Part shown: piece by piece, positions 47,620 to 59,213 of the stretch
How positions within the stretch are numbered: position 1 is the stretch's first letter
Layout of the letters: each line of letters opens with the position of its first letter
Assembly (NCBI GenBank): GCA_035610365.1
Contig: CM069435.1
Coordinates: 832,001-896,000 of the forward strand
Source of the DNA: Aquatica leii
Taxonomy: Eukaryota > Arthropoda > Insecta > Coleoptera > Lampyridae
Direction of reading: 5' to 3'
Length of the DNA: 64,000 bases
Position numbers and translations under genes: made by a program
The notes under the pieces: model-generated
What the model saw: only the letters and a program-made list of their open reading frames with translations
What the model was told of the DNA's origin: nothing
The model's database searches: none

Positions 47620-48675
47620 GTTATTCGAAACAATACAAGAATCACTAGCATTCTCGTTTGACAAAATATGAGCTTGACTGGAATTAGCAACATGTGCATT
47701 ATTGCGTGATGCTTGAGTTTGATCTGTTTCCGTTTGCTGATTATTAGCAACCCGTAGATGACTTTGTCTAGGACCAGACCTGAATTGGTCATTAATTTGA
47801 GGATTTACGGAATTATTTCTGTGAAAGGTGAATAACGAGTTATTACGGTTATGATGCCCTGAGTTGTTATACAGGCGTTTTCTGCAATCATCAATTACAT
47901 GACCTCTAAATTTACAATAATTACATACTAAATGATTTCGCGAATGATATTGATTATTTCTACCGCGACAATTTGATACATCGTGACCTTCGCGATTACA
48001 ATTGGTACAAGAAAGAGACGGTCGTTCAATACTAATTCCGCTTAGTACTTTGTTAATTTTTTCTTCACTTTCTACATCGAGTTCTTTCTTTAGTGCATAT
48101 TCTACGGCTGTATTCAAATCGGGACAATCTTTAATTTCTAGATAAAATTTTAAAGGTGGTTTAATACCGGACACAAATGTATTCAACGCTCTTTTGTTAA
48201 TAACTTTAGTGATGGCTACCCGTGAAGTTTCACTTTCGCCCCTACAAGATTCTTTTATCAATGGTTCTATAATTGATTCTAGTCTAATTTTATAATCGTT
48301 TACGCTTTCGTTCGGTAATTGCTTAAACGTAACTAGTTTAGATTCTAAATATTTTAAAGAAAATTCGGGTTTAATTACCTTTAGCGACCTAATTAATTCG
48401 TCAAATGAACTTATCTCTTTATGTTTTATAGCATCGTATGCTGCACCTGACAATTGATTCTTTGAGTATGTCAAAACTGTTCGATTCCATATTGGATCGC
48501 ACTGTTCCGCGACTATATTAATAATGTCCAAAAATTGACTTAATTCTTTTACAGATCCGTCACATTTAGGAATTAAATCGATACAATTTTGTAGTGTTAG
48601 TAAATTTGCGTTAACAGCCATAGCTGAACTTGAATCTGAATTAGTAGTTTTAGTAATGCGTTTCTTTTTAACCAT
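47620..48675 (-). pseudogene. Gypsy 2 gag
   Basis: Starts at MVKKKRITKTTNSDSSS (48,675). The capsid-like part includes FDELIRSLKVIKPEFSLKYL and RALNTFVSGIKPPLKFYLEI. Two intact CCHC zinc knuckles follow, CTNCNREGHDVSNC and CNYCKFRGHVIDDC, which bind the RNA genome. An Asn/Gln/His-rich linker leads into the protease. This contrasts with Gypsy 1, whose gag begins with a long coiled coil and has no intact knuckle. Confidence 0.88.
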
Positions 48676-49118
48676 ATATATGAATATAATAATGATCTAA
48701 GTGTCGACTTACCCTAGTATTACTTAATAAAATATGTTTAGTCTTTAGATTTAGATGTCTTCCTTTGTGATGAACGTAACCATCAAGGCTATTGATATGA
48801 AGGTTGTTTTCTTCGCGTAATGGCGTTGTCGATTAAAACTTCTCCCGGTCGGTTTAGAAATGATGCAATTTCACACAACACTTTTTCGTCGAACTTGAAC
48901 ACTTAAACGAAACTGGCACTTATCACTCACTTATCACTGAGAATTTGAAATGGAAATTGAATGCTGATCTTGAATGATTCGCCGATTTCTCTTATGAATT
49001 TGAATTGATGTTGTATGGATTTGAATTGCCTTCTTGAACTTGAATTTACGAGTTGAATTGGAAATTTAGCGTTGTTCGATTGACTTACTCGCGCTTGACT
49101 ATAAAATTGACGAAATTA

Positions 49119-49136
49119 ATCCCACCGCTGCCACCA
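49119..49136 (-). other. Gypsy 2 primer-binding site
   Basis: On the minus strand TGGTGGCAGCGGTGGGAT starts two bases after the 5' LTR. The tRNA used is not identified. Confidence 0.65.
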
Positions 49137-49138
49137 TT

Positions 49139-49394
49139 TGTTGTAATCCTACGATTACTTGGGATCGTTTCGTCTATAGTTTTCGAGGTTGTCAATAAAA
49201 ACAACGTGTTAAATGAATTTAACTTTATTAAAACGATTTGATGCTGTTAAATGCAACGCCGGAAACAGAGTTCTCTTTGCTGTTGGTATGTGCTCTTATA
49301 TACCTGTAAAATGGTTTTCCAAGAAAGTTGCGACAAGGGGTTTGAGAACAAGTTGCAACTTGTTATAACTTGTACCTACATAGGTATCACAACA
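49139..49394 (-). repeat. Gypsy 2 5' LTR
   Basis: The same 256 bases as the 3' LTR with no visible difference. TATATAAG on the minus strand lies at 49,295-49,302. The interval to the gag start (48,676-49,118) is the untranslated leader. Confidence 0.92.
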
Positions 49395-49398
49395 TATG
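49395..49398 (+). repeat. Gypsy 2 target duplication, right (TATG)
   Basis: Matches TATG at 43,554-43,557. Confidence 0.8.
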
Positions 49399-50596
49399 CA
49401 CATTGATAAATCTACTAGTCAGTCTTAGGACTTACATTATTTTTAATATACATTTAACAAATTAGCATATTGTATAGTAGTATTAGTTGTATTTTTAATA
49501 TTTGATACAACCAGACTTATGTCACCTTGTAATTTAAGTATAAACTACAACGCTGAACGGATTTAAAAATAATAAATTACAACTGAACTGGTCTAAAACT
49601 GATAGTAAAACTTTTAGTTATAAACTTACAAAAATTATTTATTATTAAAACATTAATGTCCTTCCTAATAAACTATCTCAAAATATGTTATTATGGATTG
49701 ATGGAGTGAGGTCATGCACCAAATCCCTCAATACCCAGGTATCAGAAACAAGGCCATAATAAAAATTTTTGCAACGAAACACGGTGTGTAAAATACTCAG
49801 GTGTGCACTCTACGTGTCAATAGAAACATAAAAAAATATAAAAACGTGCGTGACATGCGTCATGAAAAAATAACTGTGAGTTATAAATTCTGCGTTATGT
49901 GCAAAAGGTGTAAATATTTTTTCTCGAAATTGTAACACAAAGGTGTTTAGCTAAGAAACTAAAAACTTAGTGAATTCTTTTACAACTTGAAATTCCGATT
50001 TTGAAACACTGCAAAAACAACAATAAAAGTTAGTAATTCAAAAGGGCGCCAGGAAAGTACGTAACATAAAATTGGTCTTGCCATCCAAAAATCCGCAGTC
50101 CTGGTATGCACACTCCAAATAAAACTTACTTTTTTAGAGTGTAAAAAGATTAAAATCTAAAATTTTTGAGTTCACTGAACGTGAAATATGCATGATATAA
50201 GTTAAATAAATTGAATTAAACAAACAAAATAAAAAAAAATAATGACAATAATAAAATGAATAAAAATTTTAAATAAAATACCACAACAACAAAAAATAAT
50301 TTGCTATTAATTACTCTATACATTATGAAAGAAAATCGCAAAGGTTTGTAAACGCAGACTGACATTCGTTAAGCAATTTTTAAATAAAAAATTTTACAAT
50401 AAAGCGCTGAAGGTACTGATTACTATTTCTTAAATTGATATCGACATGAATCTAATTAAACAATCTTAAAAATCAAAACTCACGCAATTTGAAAATAATT
50501 TGATTGTTATTTGTAGGTCTTAACACTAAATCAACAATTGTTTTCGATTAAATCAAAGCTTTTGAGACATAAACTTATTACGCAAATATTTGCAAA
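49399..50596. other. No recognisable gene
   Basis: AT-rich sequence with A-rich and AATAAA-rich stretches near 50,220-50,290. No coding motif or repeat was recognised. Confidence 0.45.
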
Positions 50597-51720
50597 TTTT
50601 TTTTTTTATTATGGCTTCGACTGCTTAGGTCTTTTCGCCATACAAAAATAGATTCAAACTACGTGTAGTCATTTACCATCGTATTTTTTCATACAACCCA
50701 ATTGCTTTTATATACTGCAACATATTTTTCATGCTTGGTATACTACTGAAATTCCGCACAATATCCGCCTGTATGTCATACAACTGCCGCTGATTAACAA
50801 AGTCTGCACAATCACTTATCACATGCTTCACAGTAAGGTTGGTGTTACAAGTATGGCATTGGGGTCTAGGTTGACCCTTTAAAAGATATTCATGTGTTAC
50901 TTTAGTGTGTCCTATTCTTAAACGATGTATTTTTATTTGCTCTTCCCTGCGAAAACCATGCAAGTGCACTTTTTCTTTTACCTGTTTTTTAATATGCGTA
51001 AGGTAGGTATCTTCCATTTGCCACTTATCTTGCCAAATCTCAAAGTTTTTTTTTAGATGTACTTGAATGTCCGCCATTTTAACATGTGACACGTTCACCT
51101 GTGGGGTTGTGATTGCTCGTCTTGCTGCACTATCTGCCTTTTCATTTCTAGGGATTCCTGAATGCCCAGGTACCCAAACAGACACAGGCTTGATTCCATA
51201 TCTATTGAGATCGCACAGACACACCTGACATATATCGACCAAAGGGTCCCTCGTATACATGTCCGTTAAAGCATTTACAGCATTTAACGAATCGCTGATT
51301 ATAATATAAGTTTTTTTTGTGCTTACCATGGGAATGAATAGCAGTGCTTTCCATATTGCACACTGTTTGGCTACATATACTGAAGTTTCAGCTTTCAGGG
51401 CCCAACAATGGGCCACTTCATCTATTACAACAGCACATCCCGTTCCCAATTCACTTTTGGAACCATCGGTGTAGATAAGTGTCGTGTTTGTGTAGCTTTC
51501 AATGATATTTTTGAACGAACGTAAGTATTCTTCTTTCTTTGTTGTACTTCTGTGTAAGTTTTTAAGTTCTAGTCTCACCTCAATTTTAGGTATCAACCAT
51601 GGCGCGTGCTCATACTTACTTTCGTAAAATAGCGTGGGTACTGTTTCCTCTATTTGCTCCAGAAATTCCTTGAAACGTATGCTGAGGGGTCGTGTTATAG
51701 TTACTCTTGTAGCAAAAACG
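50597..51720 (-). pseudogene. LINE fragment with RNase H, 5'-truncated
   Basis: An uninterrupted minus-strand frame of about 345 codons from about 51,715 to 50,673, opening with TRPLSIRFKEFLEQIEETVP. It holds the RNase H domain found at the end of ORF2 in I-type and related LINEs: IYTDGSKSELGTG (first Asp), IIISDSLNAVNAL (Asp) and PGHSGIPRNEKADSAAR (last Asp). The catalytic Glu, expected in a segment like AEQCAI, is Lys here (VAKQCAIWKAL), so the nuclease is probably dead. A C-terminal region with CHTCNTNLTVKHVISDC and IKAIGLYEKIRW follows. An 11-base T run at 50,597-50,607 is the poly-A tail on the minus strand. There is no reverse transcriptase, as expected of a truncated insertion. The open frame suggests a fairly young copy. 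Confidence 0.85.
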
Positions 51721-52654
51721 TTTTATACTGGGAAAAGAAATCTACTATTTGGGTGAGTTAATTGCGATTTAACCTTTATTATGTAACTTATCATTTGATG
51801 TTTCCTCCGGATGTCTAATGGGGGTAGGCTAGAGACTACAGACGTTTACCGTTGTTTCAGACGGTACTTACATAAATACTTTAAATTATAAACATTGTTT
51901 TCAGTTGGCTGCTTGCTGGTGGTAGAGAGGCTTTTAAGGTGGTTAACGCTAAAATTTAAGTACTTAGTCGCAGAGCTGTACTATAGATACGTCAGGAAAA
52001 GAATTATTCGCTTCATTTACAAAATGGGCAAACTTTCTTTAACTTAATCTCAGTACAAACAATTTATTTTTCTCTGAATCCACTACTGATTATTCCGCAA
52101 AAAGCTTCGAATTACTAGTACAGTTTAACGTCTTATGTACTTAGGAATTCCTTAAGAATTTTTCTCTTCAAGCAATGTTTTACGTAGCACCACTACCGTC
52201 GTTCTACTATTACAAAGAATTCCTAAGAAACCAAGTGAATCGAACAAAGAAGCAGCTAGAATGACGAAATTAAGCGTGTGAAAATAATACGCGTCAGAAA
52301 ATATAATAAAAAAAACTGCAGACTGCACAATTTGCATTTAATCTAAATAACTCTAAAATAAACAGAGCATACTTGGAACTATTGAAATATTAAATGACAG
52401 TTCGTATATTAACAATTAAACAAAATATTTATCACTGACGGATCTAATAAATTATAATGTAATTTTAGTTGGTGACCACTATAATGAACTTAAATTAACT
52501 TAAGTGCATTTGTACCCAACAAATACTTATAAAAATAATTTAATAAAACAAACAAGAATACCGATGTTTTTCAAATAAACGTACGAAAGTCACACAAAAG
52601 TTCAAGCAAATAATATTGTCACTATTACAACAAACATTTTTTGAAATTGGGTAA
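51721..52654. other. No recognisable gene
   Basis: AT-rich sequence between the LINE fragment and repeat R. A minus-strand frame of 61 codons at 52,152-52,337 has no motif. Confidence 0.45.
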
Positions 52655-53012
52655 TAATGATTACTTTATTAAAGAACGGGCCGGACATATGCTACTATAC
52701 TGTTTATATTAATTATAATTTCGGTTTATACAATAACCAACAATAATCTATTTTGCATACATTTTTTAGTTTAATTTTTACAATACGCTTGTTTATAGTG
52801 AAAAATTTTATCAATGTATCCTAAAAATGTTATTATTATTTAAAAGTGTTATTTATTTTTTAAAGATTTTGAAAACATGTGAGTTCTTAGAATAACAACT
52901 TCATTTAACTACGTCTTACGTGATAACGTTGTTTTGTATTTATTTTTATTTTTACTGTCTGCAAATTACTGAGAAGAATTGTATAGTTCTTAGAACAGTG
53001 AATTAAATTGTT
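52655..53012 (+). repeat. Repeat R, uninterrupted copy
   Basis: Aligns first with 19,707-19,976 and then, without a break, with 21,975-22,145. The join falls near 52,866, around TTTAAAGATTTTGAAAAC. No terminal inverted repeat was found at its outer ends. Confidence 0.75.
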
Positions 53013-53169
53013 TTTTTTATTAACGATGTCACCAAAGTATTTCATTTTACAGCTCAGTAATTTTTGATTTATCTGACTTAACATGTAAAATTTTTTTAAC
53101 GTTTTATGAAATTTCTTTGTTTATATTGATGCTAGGACTTCACCCTCTAAGTTAACAACCTGTTAATCA

Positions 53170-53680
53170 GATACACGTTGTATGTATTTACTGCTTTTTT
53201 AACAATAAACATTTGTTTTTTTTTAAATTTCGGATATTGTTATCATTTGGTTATTGTTATCAAAACTCCAAGTCCTTACGCGATTCTATTAAACGGCGTA
53301 CACTGTACACGGGAAGATTATTTCCGTTCACTAGCTAACAGATTTATCTCGGGAAAAGATTTTGATGGTAAATATACTCACTGGGATTCTAAGCTTACCA
53401 CTACCAAAAACAAACAATGCTAAAAATCGGGATTATAACTTTTGTCTACTGGCTCATAGATCCTAGAAAACATTTGTGCTATGTCAAAACTATAAACAAA
53501 AATTTTAATAATGTAATTTTGTGCTATGATCTCCCTACATATCATTCTCCAAATATAGTAACTTTGAGCTCAACTTCAATGATTAAGAAAAAAGCGTATC
53601 CATTTACAAATTGAGGTGCTAACTGAAAACGCTTCCAAAAGATAGTTTTTGCATCTTTACAAGTGGATATAGAACCTTTA
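53170..53680 (+). pseudogene. Jockey-type LINE endonuclease fragment
   Basis: Plus-strand pieces in two frames: PSPYAILLNGVHCTREDYFR, SLANRFISGKDFDGKYTHWD, SKLTTTKNKQC, then YWLIDPRK, CYDLPTYHSPNIVTLSSTSM. Relatives of the jockey group read GGDFNAKHTHWGSRLTTTKG, YWPTDPKK and CYDLSSDHSPI, so this is the endonuclease that nicks target DNA. The key GDFN is altered (KDFD) and the catalytic DH of SSDHSP is changed to YH, so it is inactive. No reverse transcriptase follows; MULE 2 begins 150 bases on. Confidence 0.75.
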
Positions 53681-53822
53681 ATTAAGTACAACATTGCAAT
53701 CAAGTTATTCAGAAATCCGTACGTTAGGCCATTCAGAATACATACTACACATCAGCCCGGTAAACTATTTAGTTATTTTCATTTAGCGCTACAAGAAAAC
53801 CACTCCTTGAGTTTGTAGTTAT

Positions 53823-53831
53823 ATTTTAAAT
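53823..53831 (+). repeat. MULE 2 target duplication, left
   Basis: ATTTTAAAT, repeated exactly at 57,590-57,598. Nine-base duplications are typical of Mutator-like elements. Confidence 0.85.
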
Positions 53832-53993
53832 GACTCCACGACATAACGGCCCAGACAAAAGCTGCGCCAACATAATGGCGCTGACAATAGAGAGCGGACA
53901 ACAAGGGCGCTACGACAAAACGGCGCTGCGACAGAACAGCGTGAAAAAAACGGCGTAGACCAAAAAGGGCGCTTCGACAAAACAGCGCCGCGC
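53832..53993 (+). repeat. MULE 2 left terminal inverted repeat
   Basis: Made of short related GC-rich units such as GGCGCTACGACAAAAC and GGCGCTGCGACAGAAC, spaced about 16-18 bases apart. It matches the reverse complement of 57,415-57,589 closely (CACGACATAACGG, GGCGCTACGACAAAAC). The repeat is far richer in GC than the rest of the element. Confidence 0.85.
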
Positions 53994-54164
53994 TTTATAT
54001 AAATGATATATGTTTACAAGATAATATCATTATTTGAAATATACATACTTGCAAATTAATACAAAAAGTTTACCAGATTAAGAACAAAATGTATTTTTTA
54101 ATTTTTATTGTTATTGCAAATATTTATAAATGAAGTTTACAAGATTTGAAATATATGAATAATG

Positions 54165-57004
54165 TTTATGAATGTGCCTGTAACTCAAAATTATAAGCTA
54201 TGCCTCGCAAATAGTCAAATATATCCCTGTTTTCGTAGTCTGCCACGATTGCACGGATGTTGTCCGCAGTTTGTTTGTAAATTCGACGTTTTGGAGGCGG
54301 TTGGTGTCCTGCTACATTTTATTCCACAATTTTTCAGTTAAGGGATTGGTCCTTCTTCAGAGCATTGATAAAGTTCCATATCGACGGATCGTATGCCGAT
54401 ATGAGCAATAAAAATCGTCTATGCCAACCTTCCACCGAATTGTTGGTTTCCGGTAAATCATAGAGAGTGCCGCCGTAACAATTCAACATCGTAATCGGGA
54501 ACATTTTCTGCAACCTACCACGTCGTCTGTCATACCTTCCTATCCACGTTTCTTCAAAATAATGCAAGAGAGGTTGCAAAATATTTTAATAAGTTTTCTG
54601 TAAAAAATGTACCCTCCTCCAGGGCCTCAAAACTTTGCACAACTTCGTTTGCTGGTACAAACGCAAGAGTTGCAAGTTGCCTAACTTGCAATGCAAAATC
54701 AACATCTTGTAATGGTACTTTTTATCAAACTTAAAAAATAGAATTAAATTTTAAAGCGCCAAACGCAATTAAGATTTTAATTAAGTGGTGGGAAATCGAA
54801 TAGAATATGCGGAGTAAAGTGGAGTAGAAGGTTGGTGTTTGTCGAAACCGCACCACCAGTGCAGCGCAGTGAAAAGGCTGCAGATTTTCATAAATGTAAT
54901 CGAAATGCCAATCTGCGAAAGACCATTATTACCGCAGAGATAATAGCCAAAAGTATTTGCAAAATAGTAATTTACCGTAAATTGTATAAAAGAAACGTAC
55001 AACGCCAATTCCAAATTCATATGTGAAATCGTGTAAAACCAACCAGTCCTTTGGGCCTTTGGAAAAGCAGGTGTGTTCGTATTTTCTACCTTTCCTGGTC
55101 AAATGGAAAACCAAGTAAGCGTTTTCCAAAGACATCCAAAATATTGAATTAAGGTATTGTGAACTTTTGTTTGATTTCGTTGCAAGCAAGCGTTTAATTG
55201 AAACTTAACGTTGTTTAACTTTCTAACGTAGATTTTATGCAATTATATATATAATAAATGATAAATTGATGAAGCCAATAAAAAGGTAGTTGTGAGAAAT
55301 TTTATAAACGGCAATTAGAATATTTCGCTGGTTAAGTTTAATGCGCAGTTTGAATCCGTGCGTGAGAATTGAAACTCGACACCTGTTAAAACAATGTATT
55401 TTGTCACAGTTTAAAATAGTGTCTCCAGTGTGTTGATTTTAAAAAAAGTTAATAATAACCGATTTATATCTATAAATAGAATTTACGTTTTGATACATTT
55501 TAGGAAGTAAATGAATTTATGTTATATTTTATCTGAATAAAGAATGTTTTATATTGTATTTAACATTTGGGTGTATTATTGTGTATAATCAATTTTCTAA
55601 TTGCAGTTTGTAAGCAAAGGTAAGTTTCTTTAGGAACGTTTTGTAGTCAAATAGGAAGGTTCGAAGGCATTGGAAAACGCCATTACAAATTTATTAGTTT
55701 TTCGATAAATAAACGCTTTACGAAAGGCCCAAATCCCGCAAATAATCCCACAAATAACCCCGCAGATAAAGAGTCTCAACCACAACAAAAACCTTGTAAC
55801 AAATTTCCAATAGCCAGTGGCGTAACCTGTAATTTTTTTATACATAGATTTTATTTTAAAATCGGCGGCGCGATTTGAGTTGATTGTTTATTTTAAAACA
55901 AACACCAACCGTAAAAAAGTAACAACGGTTACAATCTTCTGTATATCTTTGCAGGAGATCGCGACTTACTTGAATTTTTCTGTAAATACACTGTGAAAGT
56001 GGAAGAAACAACCTCGTATTTGACACTGGGGGAACACTTCTTCAAATGCACCGTAAGCTGCTGGTTCGAAATCGGTCATCACCGAAGTAGTGTGTAATTC
56101 CGCCTGCCAACTTTTTAACGTTTCCAACAGGCGTATATAGGTTGCCTTTCTTTTATTTGGAAGTAACGCATATAGGTACAGTTGGAAGAACATTGTTGTT
56201 TCGAAATCCATGAATGGTATAAAGTTGACAAAAAAGAGGTGGAGTCGTTTTAAAAGTGCCATCGGCATACCAATGCTCACATTGCGACATTAATCTTAAA
56301 TTATTTTCTGTCGAAAAAACTAGAAATCAATCTTCGTCTTCAGCTCCACTATCGAAAAGTAAAAAATTTTCGTCTCTAAATGTTCTTCGATAATCACCAA
56401 CTATTTGCAGATCTCGAAGCGAATTTGGCGCTGGCCAGCAATTCTCATTCTTTGAATGGTCCGTTTCAATGCATTGACTGGGGGCAACTTACAGTTAACT
56501 GCTGTCGGCACATTCTGTAACTCTTCTCCCAGTATTTGTCTTGGAGTGTCAGTGTGCGTGGAAGCCCTCTCTTTAATTTTACAAATAAGTTTTCTTGCAA
56601 TATTTTCATCGTTGTGGGCAATATGATTATGATTTTCTGACTTCCATATGACGTCGTCGCCTTTCGTCCAACATCTTCCTTTACATCCTGTACTGTACTG
56701 TTTTACGCATCGCCATATTAATTTTTCGTTAGCCCCATTCTAAAAGATGTCTATTGACATTTAATCAGGCTTAACTTTGTTGAAATTCATTATTTATTGA
56801 GTTAATGTTAAATAAATAAAATTTTGAAGGTATACATTGTTTTAAAAGATTTTCATGCATAAAATGCCATTGAATGGAATCTTTCCATTATAATCATAAT
56901 AATAATTAAGAATAAGTTATTTTACGCACCCTTTCCTTTCGGTATAGAAAACCATCGTCAACAAGAAGTTTTGCACCTTTTTGACTGTCCACGAATTCCA
57001 ACAT
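54165..57004 (-). pseudogene. MULE 2 transposase (FLYWCH and DDE), broken
   Basis: Read on the minus strand. Exon 1 (57,004-56,930) encodes MLEFVDSQKGAKLLVDDGFL followed by YRKER, the start of a FLYWCH domain. A 190-bp intron (GTGCGT ... TTTTAG, phase 0) leads to exon 2 from 56,739: NGANEKLIWRCVKQYSTGCK and the His pair of ENHNHIAH complete the zinc finger. Then come the catalytic core CEHWYADGTFKTTPPLF (first Asp, about 56,265), LPNKRKATYIRLLETLK, SVMTDFEPAAYGAFEEV (second Asp), GCFFHFHSVFTEKF, and after the 54.7-55.95 kb interruption DVDFALQVRQLATLAFVPAN, YFEETWIGRYDRR, NNSVEGWHRRF (catalytic Glu) and NIRAIVADYENRDIFDYLRG. All three catalytic residues are kept. About five stops or frame changes break it. 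Confidence 0.82.
54725..55955. other. Interruption in the MULE 2 coding region
   Basis: About 1.2 kb separates two parts of the transposase that are contiguous in MULE 1. On the minus strand the break after VFTEKF reads CAAGTAAGTC, a perfect splice donor, and a possible acceptor TTTTTTAAG precedes the resuming frame, so it may be an intron. Inside it a perfect 13-base inverted repeat, GGTTGGTGTTTGT (54,830-54,842) and its complement (55,898-55,910), bounds about 1.08 kb, which suggests a small DNA transposon. Frames within (54,832-55,026 plus; 55,630-55,845 minus) are unassigned. Confidence 0.6.
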
Positions 57005-57414
57005 TGTTTTTACCAATTTTGTGAAAAGTCTGAAGGGATAATAAATTTCTTACCTTTATATACCATGTTTCCTTTTCCAAAAAAGAACTTATTTTCTAAT
57101 GGCAGTAATTATCTTAATATACTATGCATAAGGAATTAATTTTTATCTACTAATGATGGTAAAATGGCAGTAATTATCTTAATATACTATGCATAAGGAA
57201 CTCATTTTTATCTACTGATGATGGTTTTTAATAACAAAATGGTAGTTAATAGTAGATTATGTAGATTATGAAATTAGTTTATAATGTGGAGGATTATGGC
57301 TGGAGGATAATTTTGGTTAACAGGATAGGTAGGTACCACAGGATAGAAAAAAGGAACAAACAAAAAATGATAAATACCATTACAGTACATAACGCCCAAA
57401 CATCATAAAAAATA

Positions 57415-57589
57415 TGCGCCGTTTTGACGTATCGCCGTTTTGGCGCAGCGCCCTTTTTGCCGGTGCCGTTTCTGTCTGCGCTGTTTTGTCGTAGCGCCAT
57501 TTTATCGTAGCGCCCTTTTTGTCCGCGCTCTTTTTGTCAGCGCCGTTATGTCGGCGCCGGTTTTGTCTGCGCCGTTATGTCGTGATAGG
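57415..57589 (-). repeat. MULE 2 right terminal inverted repeat
   Basis: Inverted copy of 53,832-53,993. On the minus strand it reads CACGACATAACGGCGCAGAC near the outer end and then repeats GGCGC-GACAAAA units inward. Confidence 0.85.
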
Positions 57590-57598
57590 ATTTTAAAT
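57590..57598 (+). repeat. MULE 2 target duplication, right
   Basis: ATTTTAAAT, identical to 53,823-53,831. Confidence 0.85.
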
Positions 57599-59037
57599 AC
57601 ATCCTGTATTAAATAATGGTACTTTTTGTTTTTTATCAACATTTTTTGGATTTGTTGTCTAAGTAATATTATTATTATTAATTAGTCACGGTTTCTTTCT
57701 TTAAAAGATTGACTTAACCTCTAAAACTACATACCTCATAGAAATACCAACATAATCAATAATTTGCTTAACTGCTTAAACTAGTTATTTTGTTATTTTA
57801 ACGTTATGTTATGTTTTCTTTTTTTTATATCTGTATTTTGTATTGCTCTGCTGATTTTTTCAAAAATGTTAATTTTCATGCGTCGCTAATTTGAATCTTT
57901 TTCGTTGATTAAAATTGTTAGAATTAACACATAAAACAAGTAAAACTACAACAATGCTAAACTATTAATCAGAATGCCTTTCTAAAATCTAAAAATAGAG
58001 TAAGACCTACTACTATCAAAAAGTAGACTTTTTCCGATCACCAAGCAGATACCTTACTTTTCTCCACGTTAATGCAAAAATCAAATTGTTGCACTTCTTC
58101 AAAACCAATTATCAAAAAAGTGTAATTCTATATAGCCTAAAACTGTTTATAGAACTGCACAATAATAAACTTTGAGTGTAATGTGAGTGTAATTAACTAT
58201 TGCCTTTTTCTGTTTTTGTTGTAACGATTGTGGAAAAGTTTAGATGTCGATACTAATGTTAACATACAATTTGCTTTTTCATTATTTTGTGTTTGAAGAT
58301 TTTTAAATTTGTCCAATGATAAAAAATAACATGTGAAGGCAGTAAGTCACGTTACTGGATACATTATTATTATTTAAATTTGATTGTATACGTTATTATA
58401 GTATTTTTTTATTAATAAGCATATTTTAATACCTAAATTTGTTGTTTCTTTTTAAATTATCTTATAACAAAACAACATTTTTTTACTTTATATTTACGTA
58501 CTAACAATGTCATATACCAAATTAGATGTAGTTGAGGTAAACTTTTGAAATATTTCTTTGCACTTTTTGAACTAAACTTATTTTTAATTTTTAATTAAAT
58601 TGTGTATAAGTTAACACAAACACTTAACATATATTTTATTTCAATGTTCAAAAATGATAGCATTTTGTGGCGAAATATTTAGGAAAAACAATAATAATAT
58701 ATTTAATTTTAAATGATTATTTTTAACACAATTTGAATACCATATACTATTAAAACAGTTAAAATTTTTATATACATATGTATTATGTTGTACCTACCTG
58801 TGTAAAAATGATGACATTAACTAAGTTAATTTTTTCATTTGTTGTTGTAGCTATTAATTAGTGTTTACGTAAGTTGGCAGAAAACATTACTGTCTACAAG
58901 ATATCTATTATAATTTATAATAAATAATGCTTACGATTAAAAAACTTACCCCAAATCGCTCAAACCCTAGAATTTGAAGTGTTTAAATATCTCACGGTAA
59001 TTTTAGATACAGTCTACTTTCAACAAGTTCTTGTAAG

Positions 59038-59213
59038 ATGTCAAAGGCAGTTTTAATAGATTGCTGATACAATAAAAGAAAAGAATGGATTCAAGATGTA
59101 CCAGAAGCAGCTGCCTCATTAACACCAACACATGAGGCTATCGAGAAAACACTTGACACTAATAGTACCTGGTATAAAGTACTTGGCATTGCCGAGTCGT
59201 TTTCAAACAATTA
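59038..59213 (+). pseudogene. Unassigned short coding-like segment
   Basis: The plus strand from ATGTCAAAG reads MSKAVLIDC, a stop, then NKRKEWIQDVPEAAASLTPT and HEAIEKTLDTNSTWYKVL, ending in TAA. The composition (Trp, Pro, Ala, Glu, balanced codons) is unlike the chance frames around it. I do not recognise the family. It could be a decayed exon or a processed fragment of a host gene. Confidence 0.3.

Larger units (their letters stand above)
43558..49394 (-). mobile_element. Gypsy 2: young Ty3/Gypsy retrotransposon
   Basis: A full-length element of 5,837 bases on the minus strand. Its two 256-bp LTRs read as identical, with TGTTG...CAACA ends and a TATG target duplication. A primer-binding site and polypurine tract are in place. 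Gag has two zinc knuckles, followed by protease, reverse transcriptase, RNase H and integrase. No envelope gene. The reverse transcriptase strings (KSPWNFPLLVVPKK, YRIVVDYRKLND) recall the 17.6/297 group of insect elements. The coding region has about two or three breaks. Identical LTRs indicate a very recent insertion. Its base composition is AT-rich like the host, unlike Gypsy 1. Confidence 0.93.
53832..57589 (-). mobile_element. MULE 2: Mutator-like transposon, full length
   Basis: A 3,758-bp element bounded by an exact 9-bp duplication and by long inverted repeats (53,832-53,993 and about 57,415-57,589). It encodes a FLYWCH-type transposase on the minus strand. The coding region has several frame changes and stops and carries an internal insertion or intron at 54.73-55.95 kb, so this copy is probably inactive. 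It belongs to the same broad family as MULE 1. Confidence 0.88.

Noticed and set aside
43936-49138. An envelope gene in Gypsy 2
   Set aside because: The integrase ends close to the polypurine tract and leaves no room for one.
55630-55845. 71-codon minus-strand frame with a hydrophobic stretch as a membrane protein gene
   Set aside because: It lies inside the MULE 2 interruption and has no recognisable homologue or start context.
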